Part shown: in pieces, positions 24,741 through 37,193 of the stretch
Layout of the letters: each line of letters begins with the position of its first letter
Numbering within the stretch: the first letter of the stretch is position 1
Assembly (NCBI GenBank): GCA_024734555.1
Contig: JANPWX010000033.1
Span: forward strand, 7,426,313-7,490,312
Direction: 5' to 3'
Origin: Trochalopteron elliotii
Taxonomy: Eukaryota; Chordata; Aves; Passeriformes; Leiothrichidae
Length of the DNA stretch: 64,000 nucleotides
The notes under the pieces: model-generated
Databases searched by the model: none
What the model was told of the DNA's origin: nothing
The model's input: only the letters and a program-made list of their open reading frames with translations
Translations under genes and position numbers: made by a program

Positions 24741-25314
24741 AGAAATATATATTTCATTCTGTTTAAGAGACAAAATATTTTTATTCTCTGATATTACATG
24801 CAGGGGGAATGTTTATACCTGGGCCCATACAGGCAACACTCATGTTAATGTATCCTAAAATAAGGCTTTGCTTTTTGGCATCGTCACACCCACATCCTTT
24901 CCTGCAAAAATGTTGCCTTGCCAGATATTTCATATATCAAAAGCAGAATATATAAATACATAAGTATGTATTCCTGCTTTTCAGTTTTCCCTTCTGTGCA
25001 GAACGTGGACTTTCTGTATCAGTGCAGTCTACTTTTCTATCCTAATTGTGCCCCAGGGACTGCTCAGACTCTCATCTACATGACTCAGGCCAGAGTTACA
25101 AGGTTTATAAGCATGTAGGCTCTGCCCTCATCCCCAGCTAGGGTTTAGTAGACCTCCCAATTTCCTGTACTAAACAAAACAATTTTCCAATAATGTGCAT
25201 GCTTCATCCCCCTTCTGTGCAAGCAGAAGCAGCTCCCTGTGGGAGCACAGCTCCAGCTGCCACACGGCCAAGGGCTGTGGAAGATCCCTGGGTGAGGGTG
25301 TGGAGGACACTATG
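24741..25314. other. Unannotated DNA
   Basis: AT-rich at first, then ordinary. Nothing is recognised. Confidence 0.5.
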
Positions 25315-25536
25315 CAGTGACACTGCATCACCAGTGACACCCCATGCAGTGACACTGCATCCCCAGTGGCACTCCATCCCCAGTGACACCCCTTGCAGTG
25401 ACACTCCATCTGCAGTGACACTGCATCCCCAGTGACACTCCATCCCCAGTGACACTCCATGCAGTGACACCCCATGCAGTGACACTCTATGCAGTGACAC
25501 CCCTTGCAGTGACACCCCATGCAGTGACACTCCATG
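25315..25536. repeat. 15/17-bp minisatellite, 14 units
   Basis: Fourteen tandem units begin CAGTGACAC (CAGTGGCAC in unit 4). Unit lengths in order are 17, 15, 17, 17, 15, 17, 17, 17 and then six of 15. The 15-bp form ends CCATG or similar, and the 17-bp form ends CATCCC, CATCAC or CATCTG. The short units are homogenised at the right end. The minus strand reads as a repeated Val-Ser-Leu-His-Gly peptide, which is an artefact of the array. Confidence 0.95.
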
Positions 25537-26270
25537 CAGTTGGACCAGGCAGTGCTGGGGAGGCTTCAGCCTGGGGTAATGTCCCCACTATGGGCAATTA
25601 CACCATGACTTTTGCCCCAGCAGAAACCAGACTTCTGAGGAGTTCTGTAGAGCAGAAGCACCAAGATGACCCAAAAATTGTCACCATGCTCTTTGTTTTC
25701 ACCACCACTAGGTCATATTTCCCCTTGCAATGGTGGCAGTGGACAAAGATTACAGGGATCATCAATGCAGTTATTTTTATTACCCAGAAATTAGCCTAGC
25801 AGGAATTCAATTCCATTATTCTGGGACGGGAAACTCAATGCTGATTTCAAAGAACAGCAGCCACAAAATCTGCAGAAAGGCTCAGAAAGGCTAGAAAAGG
25901 AAATGCTGCAGGGGAGGAGTGGGAGGGAGGCATGAAGAAGGTGATGAGCTGCCCCAGCACCCTGACACCTCTGCCCAGGAGAGCAGCTCCCTGTGGGGCT
26001 GCACCATTCCTGCTAGCAATACCTCACTGGTAGTGCCACAGCATTTTTGGGACACTTGGCTTTGTTGGACTCATGCTGGGCTCAGAATTTCTTCCCCCCA
26101 CAAACTCCTCAAAGCAGTGTACTGAACGTGCTTGCTCTGTTTACATTTCCTCATTCAGCACTGCTAAGAGTTTCCCATTCAAATGCTTCATCCTTGAATG
26201 GGAGTCTATGGATTTCCACTCTTCACTGCTTGACAGATTTTATTGTTGTCCTTAAAAACAGTTTCAGAGT
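25537..26270. other. Unannotated DNA
   Basis: No gene or repeat is recognised. Confidence 0.5.
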
Positions 26271-26430
26271 GCCTGATAATGAGTACTAATTAGATGTGGT
26301 CACCTAGGAGACAAGGGGGATTCCCAAAAATCAGTGCCAGAAAATGTGATAATCCACAACTAATTAAGAAAAAAATTAATTAGATAAGCCCTATGTGTTT
26401 GCAGTTGCACAATTAACAGCACAGTCACCT
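26271..26430. promoter_or_regulatory. Candidate AT-rich regulatory patch
   Basis: Several homeodomain-type words (ACTAATTAG, CTAATTAAG, ATTAATTAG) occur within about 110 bases, with no repeat signature. Confidence 0.3.
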
Positions 26431-29400
26431 GCCTGTGAGCTTCTGTGGGGTTAAAACACAGAATAGTGAGGTGGGATTCCAACAGCCCTGCCCTCACCCC
26501 AGCACATCACAGGATAAACAACTCACTGATCAGAGCCAGGCTGTAGGGTCAGATTCAGATATGCAAGAGATGATTATTGTTGATCAATCTGAAGTTCAGT
26601 TACATGGACCTACAGTTTTGGTTTCTGTGCACTACACAAAACATCATTCACTGAGAGGAACTGTTGGAGCTGATGGAGATCTTTAAAAGGGAGAAAGATT
26701 GCCCCCATCCTGTCTGGGACACCTGCATCCTCACACAGCTGTGTTGATGGGAAGCCAAGGGCCCTGGAGCCAGGCTGGTGCCCAGGTCCCTCACCCAGTG
26801 CCACAGCATTGCTGTGCCAGCACTGGAGCTGGGCATGTTTCACTACTCCTTCACAACTACACTGGCAAACACCTGCAAGCCTTGGGGAAGATCCATGGCT
26901 CAGAGGCCCTGAGCAGCTCGGATCACTGCATTAAAGACATGAAAAAAATATTTTCCTGGTTAGCTCCAACACTTTATTGAATAAAGTTTAAAATCCTCAC
27001 CCTGACTCCATCCATCTGTTCAGGTCTCATTATATTTCCTCATTTTAAGTTTGGAGAGGAAGAAAATGTAGGGTGAGCAGATATAGGAGTTGCCTGATTT
27101 GAATTTCACTTCTACCCCATAACTCTTTACAGAGGTAAAGAAGAAAATGACATGTGGAAAAATGTTTCTTGGAACCGCCAACTGGAGGTTTAAGACTCAT
27201 TTCCCAGAGTGTCTCTGCAGACAGCAAGAGAAGAGGAGCAGGGCTTGGTGACTGAAGTGGCAGTGTGGGAGGTGAGAAGTGAGCCCAGTCTGGCAGGACC
27301 AGGACGGTGCAGGGGCACAATCCTGACACCAATCTAGAAACACTTCCTTCCAAACCTGATTTTAACATTATGGAGAGAGCTCCATCTTGTCTGCCAAAAA
27401 CAGATCACCCAAGTCCTTTCCTGATGGTGCACAACTGCACAGCTGCACCACTTCGGTGTGTTTTAGCCAAAGGCAGGAACACGTGTGGCTGCAGGGACAG
27501 GTCAGGCCTCCACAGCTTTTTCAGGGCTGTGGCCACAGCCACACAGCCCAGGGACTGCTTCACCAGCCCCTCCAGGACAGCTCAGGAGCATCCCATTCCA
27601 TCTGGCTGAAAGCTCCTCCTCAAAGGCCAGGGCCCAGCTGATGTGAGCAGTGTGCTGGAGCTGTGTGTGCCCACCCAGGCACAGCTCACTGCCACCTGTG
27701 CCCCTGGTCCCTCTGACACCTCTGCATGCCCTCCTGCAGAACTCCTTCACCCTCTGAGCTCCTGCCTCACTGCATTATCCCTGCTGACAGACCCCTCATG
27801 GTCCTTTCCTGAGACCTGCAACCACAGCACTGCTAGGTCTTTGCAGAGTCTCCCACAGCACAGCTCAGCCTGTGAGGGGTTTCTTCTATCTCTCCCCAGG
27901 CACTGACTGTAGAAGCCAATGGTTTAATGTTGTCATTTCCTTTAGACTGCAATGCTCTCATTTTAGCACAGCAACTTATTTTTAATGGAGTTTGAAAAGA
28001 CTTTTTTTGTATGTCCTCACTTCTACTCCAAGCATGTTTGCTCTCAATTTATTTCTGCTCTTCTTATCTGCTCAACAACTGCATCTCTTGTTCCTAGTCC
28101 TGCTCATTTTCTGCTCTGTATTGTGGTTTTTCTTTAATTTCATCTTGTTCCCACACTTCCCAATCACACATTTCATCACTCCTGCTTTCCTATTGCCAAC
28201 AATATGTGATTTCTTTATCTTAATTGTATCATCCAGTCATCTGGTTCCAGGATGGCATCTCTTTACCTCACAGCACAGTCCCTTTAATCATTACTGCTTC
28301 TGGCATGTATAATAATAGCTGAGACCAGCTGTTAGCTTTCACCTTCTAGTTACAGGCAAAAGGGTTTTTTTTCTTCCATATAAGTCCTAATGACAACACA
28401 AAGTAAAACCATCCAAACATCACTTCACACAGGCTGCAGAAATAAACCAGTGCTCCATGAGCTCCTCTCCCCTGCTCCCAGCTAAGCAGCAGGGAGCTGC
28501 CCAAGACCAGCCCTTGAGAAAACAAAGTCTTTCTGAAGGATCAGACTCAAGCCCTTGCCAGGAGCCCATCAGCAGAAGTGCCTGTGGCCCACTGGCTGGT
28601 CACAGATCCCATTTCTGCTGTTTGTCCCCATGTCACTCCCAGGGGTTTCTCCATCCCATGAAGCCTGAGCTGTACCCAGACCCCTGCCAGGGTTCTGGCA
28701 ATGGGCAGTGGTCTCCATGGAAATGCAGCCTTCCCCCACAGCACATGGGACCCTTCTCCTCCTGTCTGCCAGGCTATACCTCTCTGATGCCCCCCAATCC
28801 ACCCAAGGGTGACAAAGCTCCACATGGTCAGCAGCCAGCCTCTTGTCCAGCAGAGTGGGCTCCCCCCACTTCCCTGTTAGAGGGGCCTTCTCCCACCAGC
28901 CTGGGGGAGTTGACACCAAGTGTCTTTCTCAGTGCACAGCAGAGGTTATAGACCAATTGCACCATCTGGGGTGCTGTCCTTGTCTGTCCCCACATGCAGG
29001 AGGTGCTGGCACTACAGCCTGCCCAGCACTGTGGCATTCTCTGCACAACTGGCTGCACGAGCTGCCCTCTGTGCCCTCAGTGTCTCTGACCTCCATCCAG
29101 CTCCCCAGCCTATAGTACCCAGAGCCCCTCCCTCCCGCAAAAGAATTTCAAATGGCTGATTCATGTTCAAAGCATCTTCAGCATTTGGAGGTCCTGCTCA
29201 GTGCAGGCAGTGCCAGCTCCTTTTCAGGGGAGCAGGAGGGAACTGGAACTGCCAAGCCAGGTTGGGAGGAAACACCTGTGCAGGGCTGTCAGCAGCCAGA
29301 GTGGAGGCACCACCACAGGAGTCCAGTAACTGTCCATTCCAGATGAAAATTCTGCTGTCTGGATCCACTTGTCCAGCTCTAGGAAAAGGCAAAGAGCTTT

Positions 29401-31523
29401 GAATCCATCACAAATTATCAGCAATAAAAAGTTTTACATGGGGTATAGGGAATAAAAACTGATACTACAAGCTGCTTAAATGCCACTGCAAAAGGCAGCA
29501 TGGCACAGGAGTCACTGCACAGGTCTAACTCAACACCTCTGTCTGTATCCTGATCCACACATGCTGCTTGGAAGGTCAGTGAGAGCCAGAATTCTGCACA
29601 GAGAAACATTTTACATCTGTCAGAGAGTGCCGTGGTGCCAGCCATGAATCAGCACAGGAGAGTGTCTGGTCACCTGATTTACACAAAGGTAGAACTGAAT
29701 TGGAGCTTGAATAATACAGGTCAAACAAAGAACAGAGTGGGGGATTATACAGCAGGAAAATCTGACTAAAGGATTTACTTCATCTGGAAAAAAGCCATTT
29801 ACACAGGGCACCATATTTTGTCAATGTAAAGCAGTCCTTGCTGATCTATCTCTAGACAGGCCCATGCTAGAAGTCAGCAGCTAAAGTGGAGAAGGAATGT
29901 GCGCCATCATTACTTGGGGCTTGAGCTGTGTTCCTGCTCTGCAGAGCAAGGCCAGGACCATGGCACCCAGATGTGGCCAACACAATTAACTGCTCCAGCA
30001 TAGCAGGAGAGTCAGTCAGAGAAGAACCATCCTATCCCTTGACTTTGCTATGGACTTGATTTATCCCCTGCAGCAACTGTTCTTTCAGGGTTCAAACATT
30101 TAACAGGAGTCACCACTCACAAAACCTGGGCAGAGACAGAGCATGGTGCAGGTGTGAAGCATTGCCAGAACCAAAAAGTGCATTAGGTGCTCAGGATGAA
30201 GAGCTGCACGTAGGAGAGAAAAGGAGAGGAAGTTTTTACCAAGTGGCAAGAAAGCAGATGTTGCACAAGGGCTGGAGCAGGACAGCTTTGCTGATGTCTG
30301 CATTTACCTACAGGGAAGGAAATTGCACAAAGAACTAAACAAGGCTCTAGAGTAACAGAAATGTGTGTAAGGGCCCCATAAGTCTTCCTGCCTCTACTCC
30401 TGCCAGAGCTAGAGGAGCAAACATGGGGTGCACAAGTTCAGGGCAGTGCCACAGGCTGGTACTGAGCCTCTGCCTGAAATGCTTTCACAAACCAAGGCAA
30501 GTGAAAAGGCAGCATGTACAAACACTGACAAAGATGTACAAAAGGACTATCAAAAGAGATGTTGGTAACTGGCAGAGACAAGGGGAAGGTGCTGGACTGG
30601 TCCCTTGGAAGCACCAGGTCTGCAGACATTGACCCACTGGCTCAGCCATTCCAGGATGGGCCTGAGGCAGCAGGAGTTTCCAGGGAAACCTCTCATCCAG
30701 GAGTCCCCAAGGCTCCACACTGCCCACCTCCACTGAAAGAGCTGAGTAGCAACAACACTGCCTCATCCCTCCTCGTTCCTGTACACGGAACCTGCACACT
30801 GTGTTGTTTAAATCTTAGGCATTCAAGGCATGTTGATGTATTCAAATATTTCTGCCATGCAAATAAGACTTTATATAATCCATTCTAGGCAGCCATAACC
30901 TAAATTGACAGCTGAGGGAGCCTGCCACGACCACAACAAACACAGATAACAACCTTTGAGGGCAACGCCCCAATAGTCAGCCCTGGGTGGATGGGGAAAG
31001 CCCTCCTGGGCACTTAAGTCAATGAAACCACAATTCCCCACATGGGTTTGGGCTTATTGAGCCAGTCAGTGTTGGCACTTTGATTTCTCCCCCTAAAAAA
31101 GAATTGCTGAAGGAAAAATAAAATCAACAAGGAATGCCATCTGAAGCAAAGTCTCAGAGTCTTCTTTGAGAGGAGCTTTCTGAGGGCACATTTTTCCCAA
31201 GGAAGAGGAGCTGAGTAGCACACACAGCCCAAGGTGCTGCCCCGTGCAGCCCCCACAAGCAGACACTGCAGCCCCTAGACCGGCTGCTCTGTCTCTGCAA
31301 TGCCTAAAGAACCTCACAGCTGGCTTTGACCTGCCACCTCCCTCACTGCTTCCCCAGAGCCCACTCCATCCCTGCCAAGTCACCACCAAGACCAGGGCAG
31401 CTGCCCACTGTGTTTCTCCAGACATCTCATTCCAACACTGCCCCAGCTGGAGCCCTGCACTCAGCCCTTGCCAGGCTGATGGCAGAACCATTTCCATCCT
31501 GCATGCATATATATTTGTGGGCA
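26431..31523. other. Unannotated DNA
   Basis: This is the longest stretch with nothing recognised. At about 27950-28320 the plus strand is pyrimidine-rich, so the 106-codon frame there looks hydrophobic without being a membrane protein. An octamer ATGCAAAT occurs at 30857-30864. No transposable element or exon is supported. Confidence 0.5.
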
Positions 31524-32085
31524 ATCATAGACCTGATCATAGAAATGAAACATAGAATGGCTTGTGTTGGAAGGGATCTTAAAGCTCAACTAGTTCCAAT
31601 CCCCTGCCATGGGCAGGGAACCTTCCATTAGACCAGGCTGCTCCAAGCCCAATCCAACCTGACCTTGAAGACTGAGAGGAATGGGACATCCACAGCTGCT
31701 CTGGGCAGCAGCTGCAGCTTTTCTTCCCTCACAGGGAAGATTTTTTTCCCAATATCTAATCTAAACCTACTCTCTGACAGCTTGAAGCCACTCCCCCTGG
31801 TCCTGTAACTACATGGTCTTGTAAAAAGTCTCTCTCCATCTTTTTGGTCACCTCCCTTCAGGTCTTGGAAGGCCATAGTTAAGTCAACCCAAAGCCTTCT
31901 CTTTTCCAAGCTGAACAACTCCAATTCCCTCAGCCTTTCCTTATAGGAGAGGTGTTCTGTTCCTTGTCTCATTGGCCTCCTTTGGACTTGCTCCAACAGT
32001 TCCACATCCTTCCTGTGCTGGGTCTCAGAGCTGGATGCAGCTCTGCAGGTGGGGTCTCACCTGAGCAGGACAGAGAGGTGATGAT
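31524..32085 (-). mobile_element. CR1 LINE, 5'-truncated 3' fragment
   Basis: This is a non-LTR retrotransposon of the CR1 family in minus orientation. Its 3' end is on the left, where CATAGAAT-type terminal octamers occur (31524-31557), followed by the 3' UTR words that describe a doubtful GGAAGGGATCTTAAAG-like segment. On the minus strand, 32005 down to 31628 reads the C-terminal end of CR1 ORF2: recognisable blocks are EHLSYKERLRELELFSLEKR, FKLSESRFRLDI and VFKVRLD. No reverse transcriptase catalytic core is present, and upstream (about 32020-32085) small indels break the frame, so it is an inactive copy. Truncation at about 32085 is normal for CR1. Confidence 0.92.
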
Positions 32086-32219
32086 CACCCAGGTGACCTT
32101 GTGTCCAGCACAAGCCTTCAGACTACCCTGGATAAACTCCAGTTTGAGCAACTACAAGGTTTTTTTTTTTAAGAAAAGATTTGATCTTCATATCCAGCAT
32201 TTCTAATGAGGAAGAGACC
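32086..32219. other. Unassigned sequence right of the CR1
   Basis: A T10 run lies at about 32161-32170. This may be diverged CR1 or unique DNA; I cannot tell. Confidence 0.4.
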
Positions 32220-32330
32220 TGAGGTCCATTGTTCCAGTGCTTAATTACATTCAGTTCCCACTGTGTAGCTTCTCTCTAATCTAAACTTGTCTGTTTTCAG
32301 CTGCATCTAGTTAGAGAGACCTTTGTCTTC
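32220..32330 (-). mobile_element. Possible second, older CR1 remnant
   Basis: Words such as TTGTTCCAGTGCTTAATTAC and CTCTAATCTAAACTTGTC resemble the reverse complement of the CR1 region before the 3' UTR. Divergence is high, and the match is from memory of the family, not an alignment. Confidence 0.3.
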
Positions 32331-34308
32331 CAGACACAGTGTCTGCTACCTGAGCTCTGTCCCCTAGGCAGGGACTGAAGGAAGCTGGTTCCACAGCCTG
32401 TCTCTGACAGGGAATAAGAGATCCTTTCCTGCAGGCTCCCACCCCACAGCATGGTTTCATTCTCCATAGTCTCATAGCTCTTCCCAAGTCTTCTCTCAGA
32501 TATCAGCTTCCTCCTTAGCACAGCTGACAGACCCAGACACTCTGCCCCAGCCACACCAGCTGCAGGTGAACTCCAGCTTCAACCTATTCTGTCCTGTGTC
32601 CATGAGGGGATGACCACTTATATTTTATCATGTTCATACAAAAGAAACAAGTTGGGTCCTAACATCTCCCAGCTCCTCTTTCAAAACTACTTGGCAGGTC
32701 TGGTTCAGGGACCATATCCTTGCTGCAGAATGGTTAACAAGGTTAACAAAGGGTTAACAGCTGCCCTTCCTTGGGAAAAACAAGGGCTAGGACAGAGCTC
32801 CTGGATGCAATTCAAAACTAGGTAGTTGTCAGGTATGGGTCTGGAAACATGGGGTCATTTTAGCTCTGGTAGCATGGGACCTCCCACCACATGACTCCAA
32901 GCAAAATATCCTATATAAACCTGGTCTTTTGTCCTCTTTACATAGATTCACATGGAGCTATCCTCCTCCTCCCTGACACATTCTGTTTTCCACAGCAAAC
33001 ATCAGCCACCACTCCACCTCATACCCTACACACCAGCCAGCCAGCACCACTGACCCGAGAGCTGGGATGGACCTTCCACCATCTCTGCCTCCCAGTCCCT
33101 TCCAGCAGCTCTCTGGCTAGAGGTTTTCCAATGTAACTTTTCAGTTAACTTACCCAGCAGGTCTCAGCCACAACAAATAGTTGAAATGGACTCTCATAAA
33201 GGAGCAATTCTAAATCTTGTGTATTAGTCAAGCTCCTGGTATTGATACACAGCAATTAAATAACCTTGTTAATGTATCTTTTCAAACTTCTTACTGCACA
33301 GACAGGAATGCCTTGAGATGTTATCACCCCTGCCCAGAGACAGGGATTTATAAGCACAGGCAGCAACTTAGATGAAGATAGACCAACTGGTGCATGAAAT
33401 CAAACCAAAGCTCTCCCCAGTCCGCTCACAACAGGCAATGCAGCCTTCAGGGTAAAAACTGCTGCTTCAGAGAGAACCTCTGCCCCTGGCTACATCTCTT
33501 TGAGAACCAAAGCTCCTTTCTAATCAAATTGTCACGCCAATGCCTGTCTTTACCATCAGTGCAATTAACCCCCTCACGCATGAAATACAAATGATGGAAA
33601 CATTTCTCTTCTCCTGTGTGGCTCTGTGTGACTCACGCATTGGATAGGAGTGGTGCTGGTTCACCCCTGGGCTGGGAGCTTCTGTGGCTTCTCCTGGCTC
33701 CAGCAGCATAATCCTCCTGCATTCATCTCCTCTCAGTGTGCACTGAGCACCAGCACCAACCCCATCCCTCTGCACTCCTCTTGTCTCTTCTTATGGAAGA
33801 AAGAACAGAAAAAGCCTCCTGAAGCCCACAAGAACTCATAAACAGCTGGTGCCCTGCTCCTGTAAGAAAGGCATGTCCCACACACTTGGTGCCACTGCTG
33901 CTGAAGCAGATCAGATCTGCCCAGTGAGAGCTGCTTGTCTCCAGGTGACATCTGCCCAGAGGTCACCCGTGTTGTCAGCAGTTGGTGCTGGAATCTGGAA
34001 AAGAAAACACACCAAATACTGGAACTTTTTCCCTGCACCTAGCAACAGTGCCCAGTGCCAAGGGAACCAGCCCCCAGCTCTGCAAGAAGCACTGGGAGGC
34101 ACAAGCCCTGAGGCTAATTTACATGGAATATAAGCCACTTTACATGGAATGAAAAAACACTTTATACATTGTGGCAGCCATTTCCTACTCACAAAACAAA
34201 TGCAGGATTGGTTGCTCTTTCAGACAGTCTTTTTCTGCTTTAGAAACAGCTCTGAAGTGCTCTTCAGCATCCCCAGTGCTGCTAAACTATTGCTGACTGC
34301 TGGAGCAT
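32331..34308. other. Unannotated DNA
   Basis: No gene is recognised. 33130-33370 is AT-rich and unique. A small direct repeat (TTACATGGAAT, 23 bp apart) is near 34119-34150. Confidence 0.5.
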
Positions 34309-34474
34309 CCCCTCCACGGGACACTTCAGAGCAGGGCCCCGGCCAGGCATTGCTGGGGTGCCATTCCCACGGGCTGGGCAGCACAGGTTTGTCTCCTGAG
34401 CCTCCCCTCCATGGGACACTTCAGTGGAGGGTCATTCCCACATGCTGAGCAGCACAGCTTTGTCTCCTGAGCCT
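34309..34474. repeat. Imperfect tandem duplication of about 95 and 71 bp
   Basis: Copy 1 (34309-34403) and copy 2 (34404-34474) both begin CCCCTCCAYGGGACACTTCA and end with GCAGCACAG-TTTGTCTCCTG followed by AGCCT. Copy 2 lacks about 24 internal bases. The minus-strand frames over it repeat the same peptide as a result. Confidence 0.85.
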
Positions 34475-36170
34475 CCACAGCTGCTCCTGGCCCCAGCAAG
34501 CCCCAGCCAGCAGAGCCCTGGCACAGGGATGCAGTGCCCAGGAAGGGCCACACAGGCAGGTACAGAGCCAGGGCATTGCTGCCCCCTGTCCACATGGACA
34601 TGGGCAGCCAGATGTGCAGAGAGCACTGCTGGCTCCAAGAGCAGCTGGACACAAGGCCACATCTGCAGGAGGCAGCTGCTTTGTAAAGCCCTAGGAGCTG
34701 CTGGAGTATCCATTTGTAGTCAGTGCTGGTGATGTATTAAGAGAGGATAAAAAGCCTTTTCCACACACACACAGTGGCAGCAGCCTCAGTCCCTGCACCA
34801 GGCTCAGCACTGCAGCACAACTCTCCCAACAATCCAGCCCCACCACCACCTCCCCCTGCTCACAGACACTGACAGGCCACTGTGCAGGTCTCCAAGGAGC
34901 AGGCACTCCCTGTACATCAGCAATTCCCAGACAAGGATATCAGAGGCTGCAGCCCGGTGCAGCGAGCTGACATCATGTGCCTGATGTTGCCAAACATGGA
35001 TGAGCTGTTGCTAGAACAATCAATTTTTAAATATCTCTCTGCTTGTTACCCTGAGCCTGCAGTAACTATAGTAACATGCTCCGGGCTCCCCTCTTCAAAG
35101 GCACCACGGCTGTGCCTGGGGCCAGGGGTCTCCGGGGAAGGCTGATGCCTCCTGGGCTGTGTCCCAGAACCTCTGTGGGTCACCCTGGAGCATCCCACCT
35201 GTTCTGTCCTGTCCAGGCACTGGCAGAAGGACTCTGCAGACACCTCCAGCCTCTCTGACCATGGAGGAAACATTCCTGTCAGCATTGCCAGGGTCTGCCC
35301 CAGTACCTTGGGAACAGGAATCCTCTGGAAGAGGCCACAATGCCCAGTCACAAGGCTTTTGCAGGGCTTTTTCAGGGGGATCCAGCATGGTCCTGCAAAG
35401 CAGATCTCCTCTGGCACATGTGGCTTTTGGCAACAACTGGAAAAGCCCTGACACCTTGACAGAGCCCTTGTGCCTCAGTCCCTGCCTCAGAGCAGTGCTG
35501 ACTGGCAGGTGCTGAGTGAGTGTCCCCCACCCCAAACAGTTCTGTCTTCAGCACTGGTGCTCACAGGGACACCATGCATGCCAGGAGGAATAATGAAGAG
35601 GATACCAGCCTTAGCTTGTTTGCTGAGCTGAATTAAAGGATCAAGCAATAAATACCAGGCTCAGAAGTAGGAAAAGACAGAACAGTGATGTGCACTGCCA
35701 GTATTGGACAGCCCTGTGGCTGCCAGCTGACCTCTGGGCTCCCTCAACATGCAGAGTGTTGCCATGTCCAGCACCAGTGCCACAGACCTCTTTCCAGAGT
35801 GGGTGCAGAGACAGCTCTCAGGGTGCTCCTGTCCAGTGTCAGGGCAGTTCAGGGGTGATCCCATCCTCACCTCTCTGCATGCACACAGCCTGGTCAGGAG
35901 TGCAGCATCCCACCACCTGCACAGGATGGCACCTCCTTGGCAGCCTGCAGGTGGGCTCTGACACACCTACCCCATGTAGAGAACACCTCATGCGGTGGTC
36001 TGGGCTGTCTGGGATGTTTACCTTATTCTTCTCCTTACCTCTATTCTGCTCAGTAAAAATGCAGATGAAGTGTTGTCGCTGTTCACTCTTTCTGCAATGC
36101 AAATGCCGTGTGTTCCCTCTGTACCTGCTGCTTCCCAGATTGAGGGGGTGGAGAACAAGGAGGGAGGTGG
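34475..36170. other. Unannotated DNA
   Basis: Overlapping domain-less open frames occur in GC-rich parts. An AT-rich unique patch at about 35000-35075 and another at 35590-35655 could be small regulatory elements. An octamer ATGCAAAT is at 36097-36104. Confidence 0.45.
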
Positions 36171-36340
36171 GTTGGCTCAATTGCACCTTAATTAGGCTCC
36201 TCCCCAGACAACCCGCACTGTGAATTTTTCAAAATCCTATAAACTGTGTAATATCAATTATTCAATCATTCTGCTAATCTAAAGGCTTCCAGAAGACTTC
36301 TAGCTTTGTAGGAAAGCTAAACACAAAGTATCAATAATTG
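36171..36340. promoter_or_regulatory. Candidate conserved regulatory element
   Basis: Unique AT-rich DNA contains CTTAATTAGG, ATCAATTATTCAATCATT and CTGCTAATC words in about 150 bases. No repeat or open frame explains it. Confidence 0.3.
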
Positions 36341-36877
36341 ACAGCCTTCCCATCAGAGGATTAACTCCCAGAACATATCCCTTTGGAGCACAAGTAGAGC
36401 ATGCAGTGCTCCCTGGGGAAGTATTACCTCCACTTGTCAAAGTGCTCTTGGAGAGGTGTCATCACACCAAATTCCATCACTGCATTTTATAAATCCTATC
36501 CTATTAGATGCATTTATCCTGCAAACAACTTTGCAGTATAATCCCTAGGTTTTCTCCCTGACATTACTGAGGTTCACATAACCAAGGTACATAAAGGATT
36601 AACACAGTGAGCTCATTTGACAATCACATTTGCAGATAGTTTCTGGAGTGTCCCATGGGACTAGGCTGTCTGCATGCACACACTGGATCAAGGAGGGTGA
36701 CACCCTCTGCATACAGTGGGAGCTGAGAGGGGATAGTGTCACACCTCAGAGTAATTGCAGGCTTTGGTGGCCTCCATCCATCTCTCCCAGCCCCAAATCA
36801 GACAGTTGTATTTTGCATCTGATCAGAGTGGGGTCACACTCTCACCTTCTCCCCTAACCCGGGTTTTCCCCGCACAG
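36341..36877. other. Unannotated DNA
   Basis: No repeat is recognised. The last 35 bases before 36878 form a pyrimidine tract ending CACAG, used in the exon candidate that follows. Confidence 0.45.
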
Positions 36878-37193
36878 CCCTGTCCTGGAGGGCACCCAGC
36901 TCCCAGAGGGCACGTTCCCTGCAGCCATCAGCCAGCCTGGGATCGTCCCCGGGCAGTTTTCCGGGGAGGCCGCCCTGGGCTGGTGCCTTCCCGGCTCCCG
37001 GCGTGTGGCAGCAGGAGGCTGAGGATGATGCTTTTCCCTGGCAGTGCTGGATCATTCGCTACAGAGGTTGCAGAGAGCCGCGAGCTTGCCAGCACCACGC
37101 GGAGCGTTTGGATGCCTCCTACAGGCTGGAGGGGCACAGAGAGTTAATTAAAATGCACGGAGCAAGTGTAAAGTTTCATTACAAGACACAAAG
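36878..37193 (+). other. Candidate exon or CpG-rich conserved element
   Basis: A good acceptor-like pyrimidine tract ends in CACAG at 36877. The frame starting at 36880 is then open for 104 codons to AAAG at 37193, where GTAGGC (37194-37199) could serve as donor; the next in-frame codon is a stop inside the donor. The predicted peptide is Pro/Ser/Arg-rich at first and then mixed (for example QCWIIRYRGCREP, YRLEGHRELIKMHG). I recognise no domain. The right half (about 37050-37193) has TTAATTAAAATGCA and looks like a conserved non-coding element, so an enhancer is at least as likely as an exon. Confidence 0.2.

Noticed and set aside
25170..25535. Repeated Cys-His peptide resembling a zinc-binding repeat protein
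   Set aside because: Direct translation of the 15/17-bp minisatellite; frames in other phases give other repeats.
25315..25536. Possible CRISPR array (regular repeats)
   Set aside because: Repeats abut with no spacers and the genome is vertebrate. The same applies to the arrays at 7828, 15803, 38262 and 50964.
27992..28312. Hydrophobic 106-codon frame, apparently multi-pass
   Set aside because: The hydrophobicity follows from pyrimidine-rich DNA; there is no family match and no gene signals.
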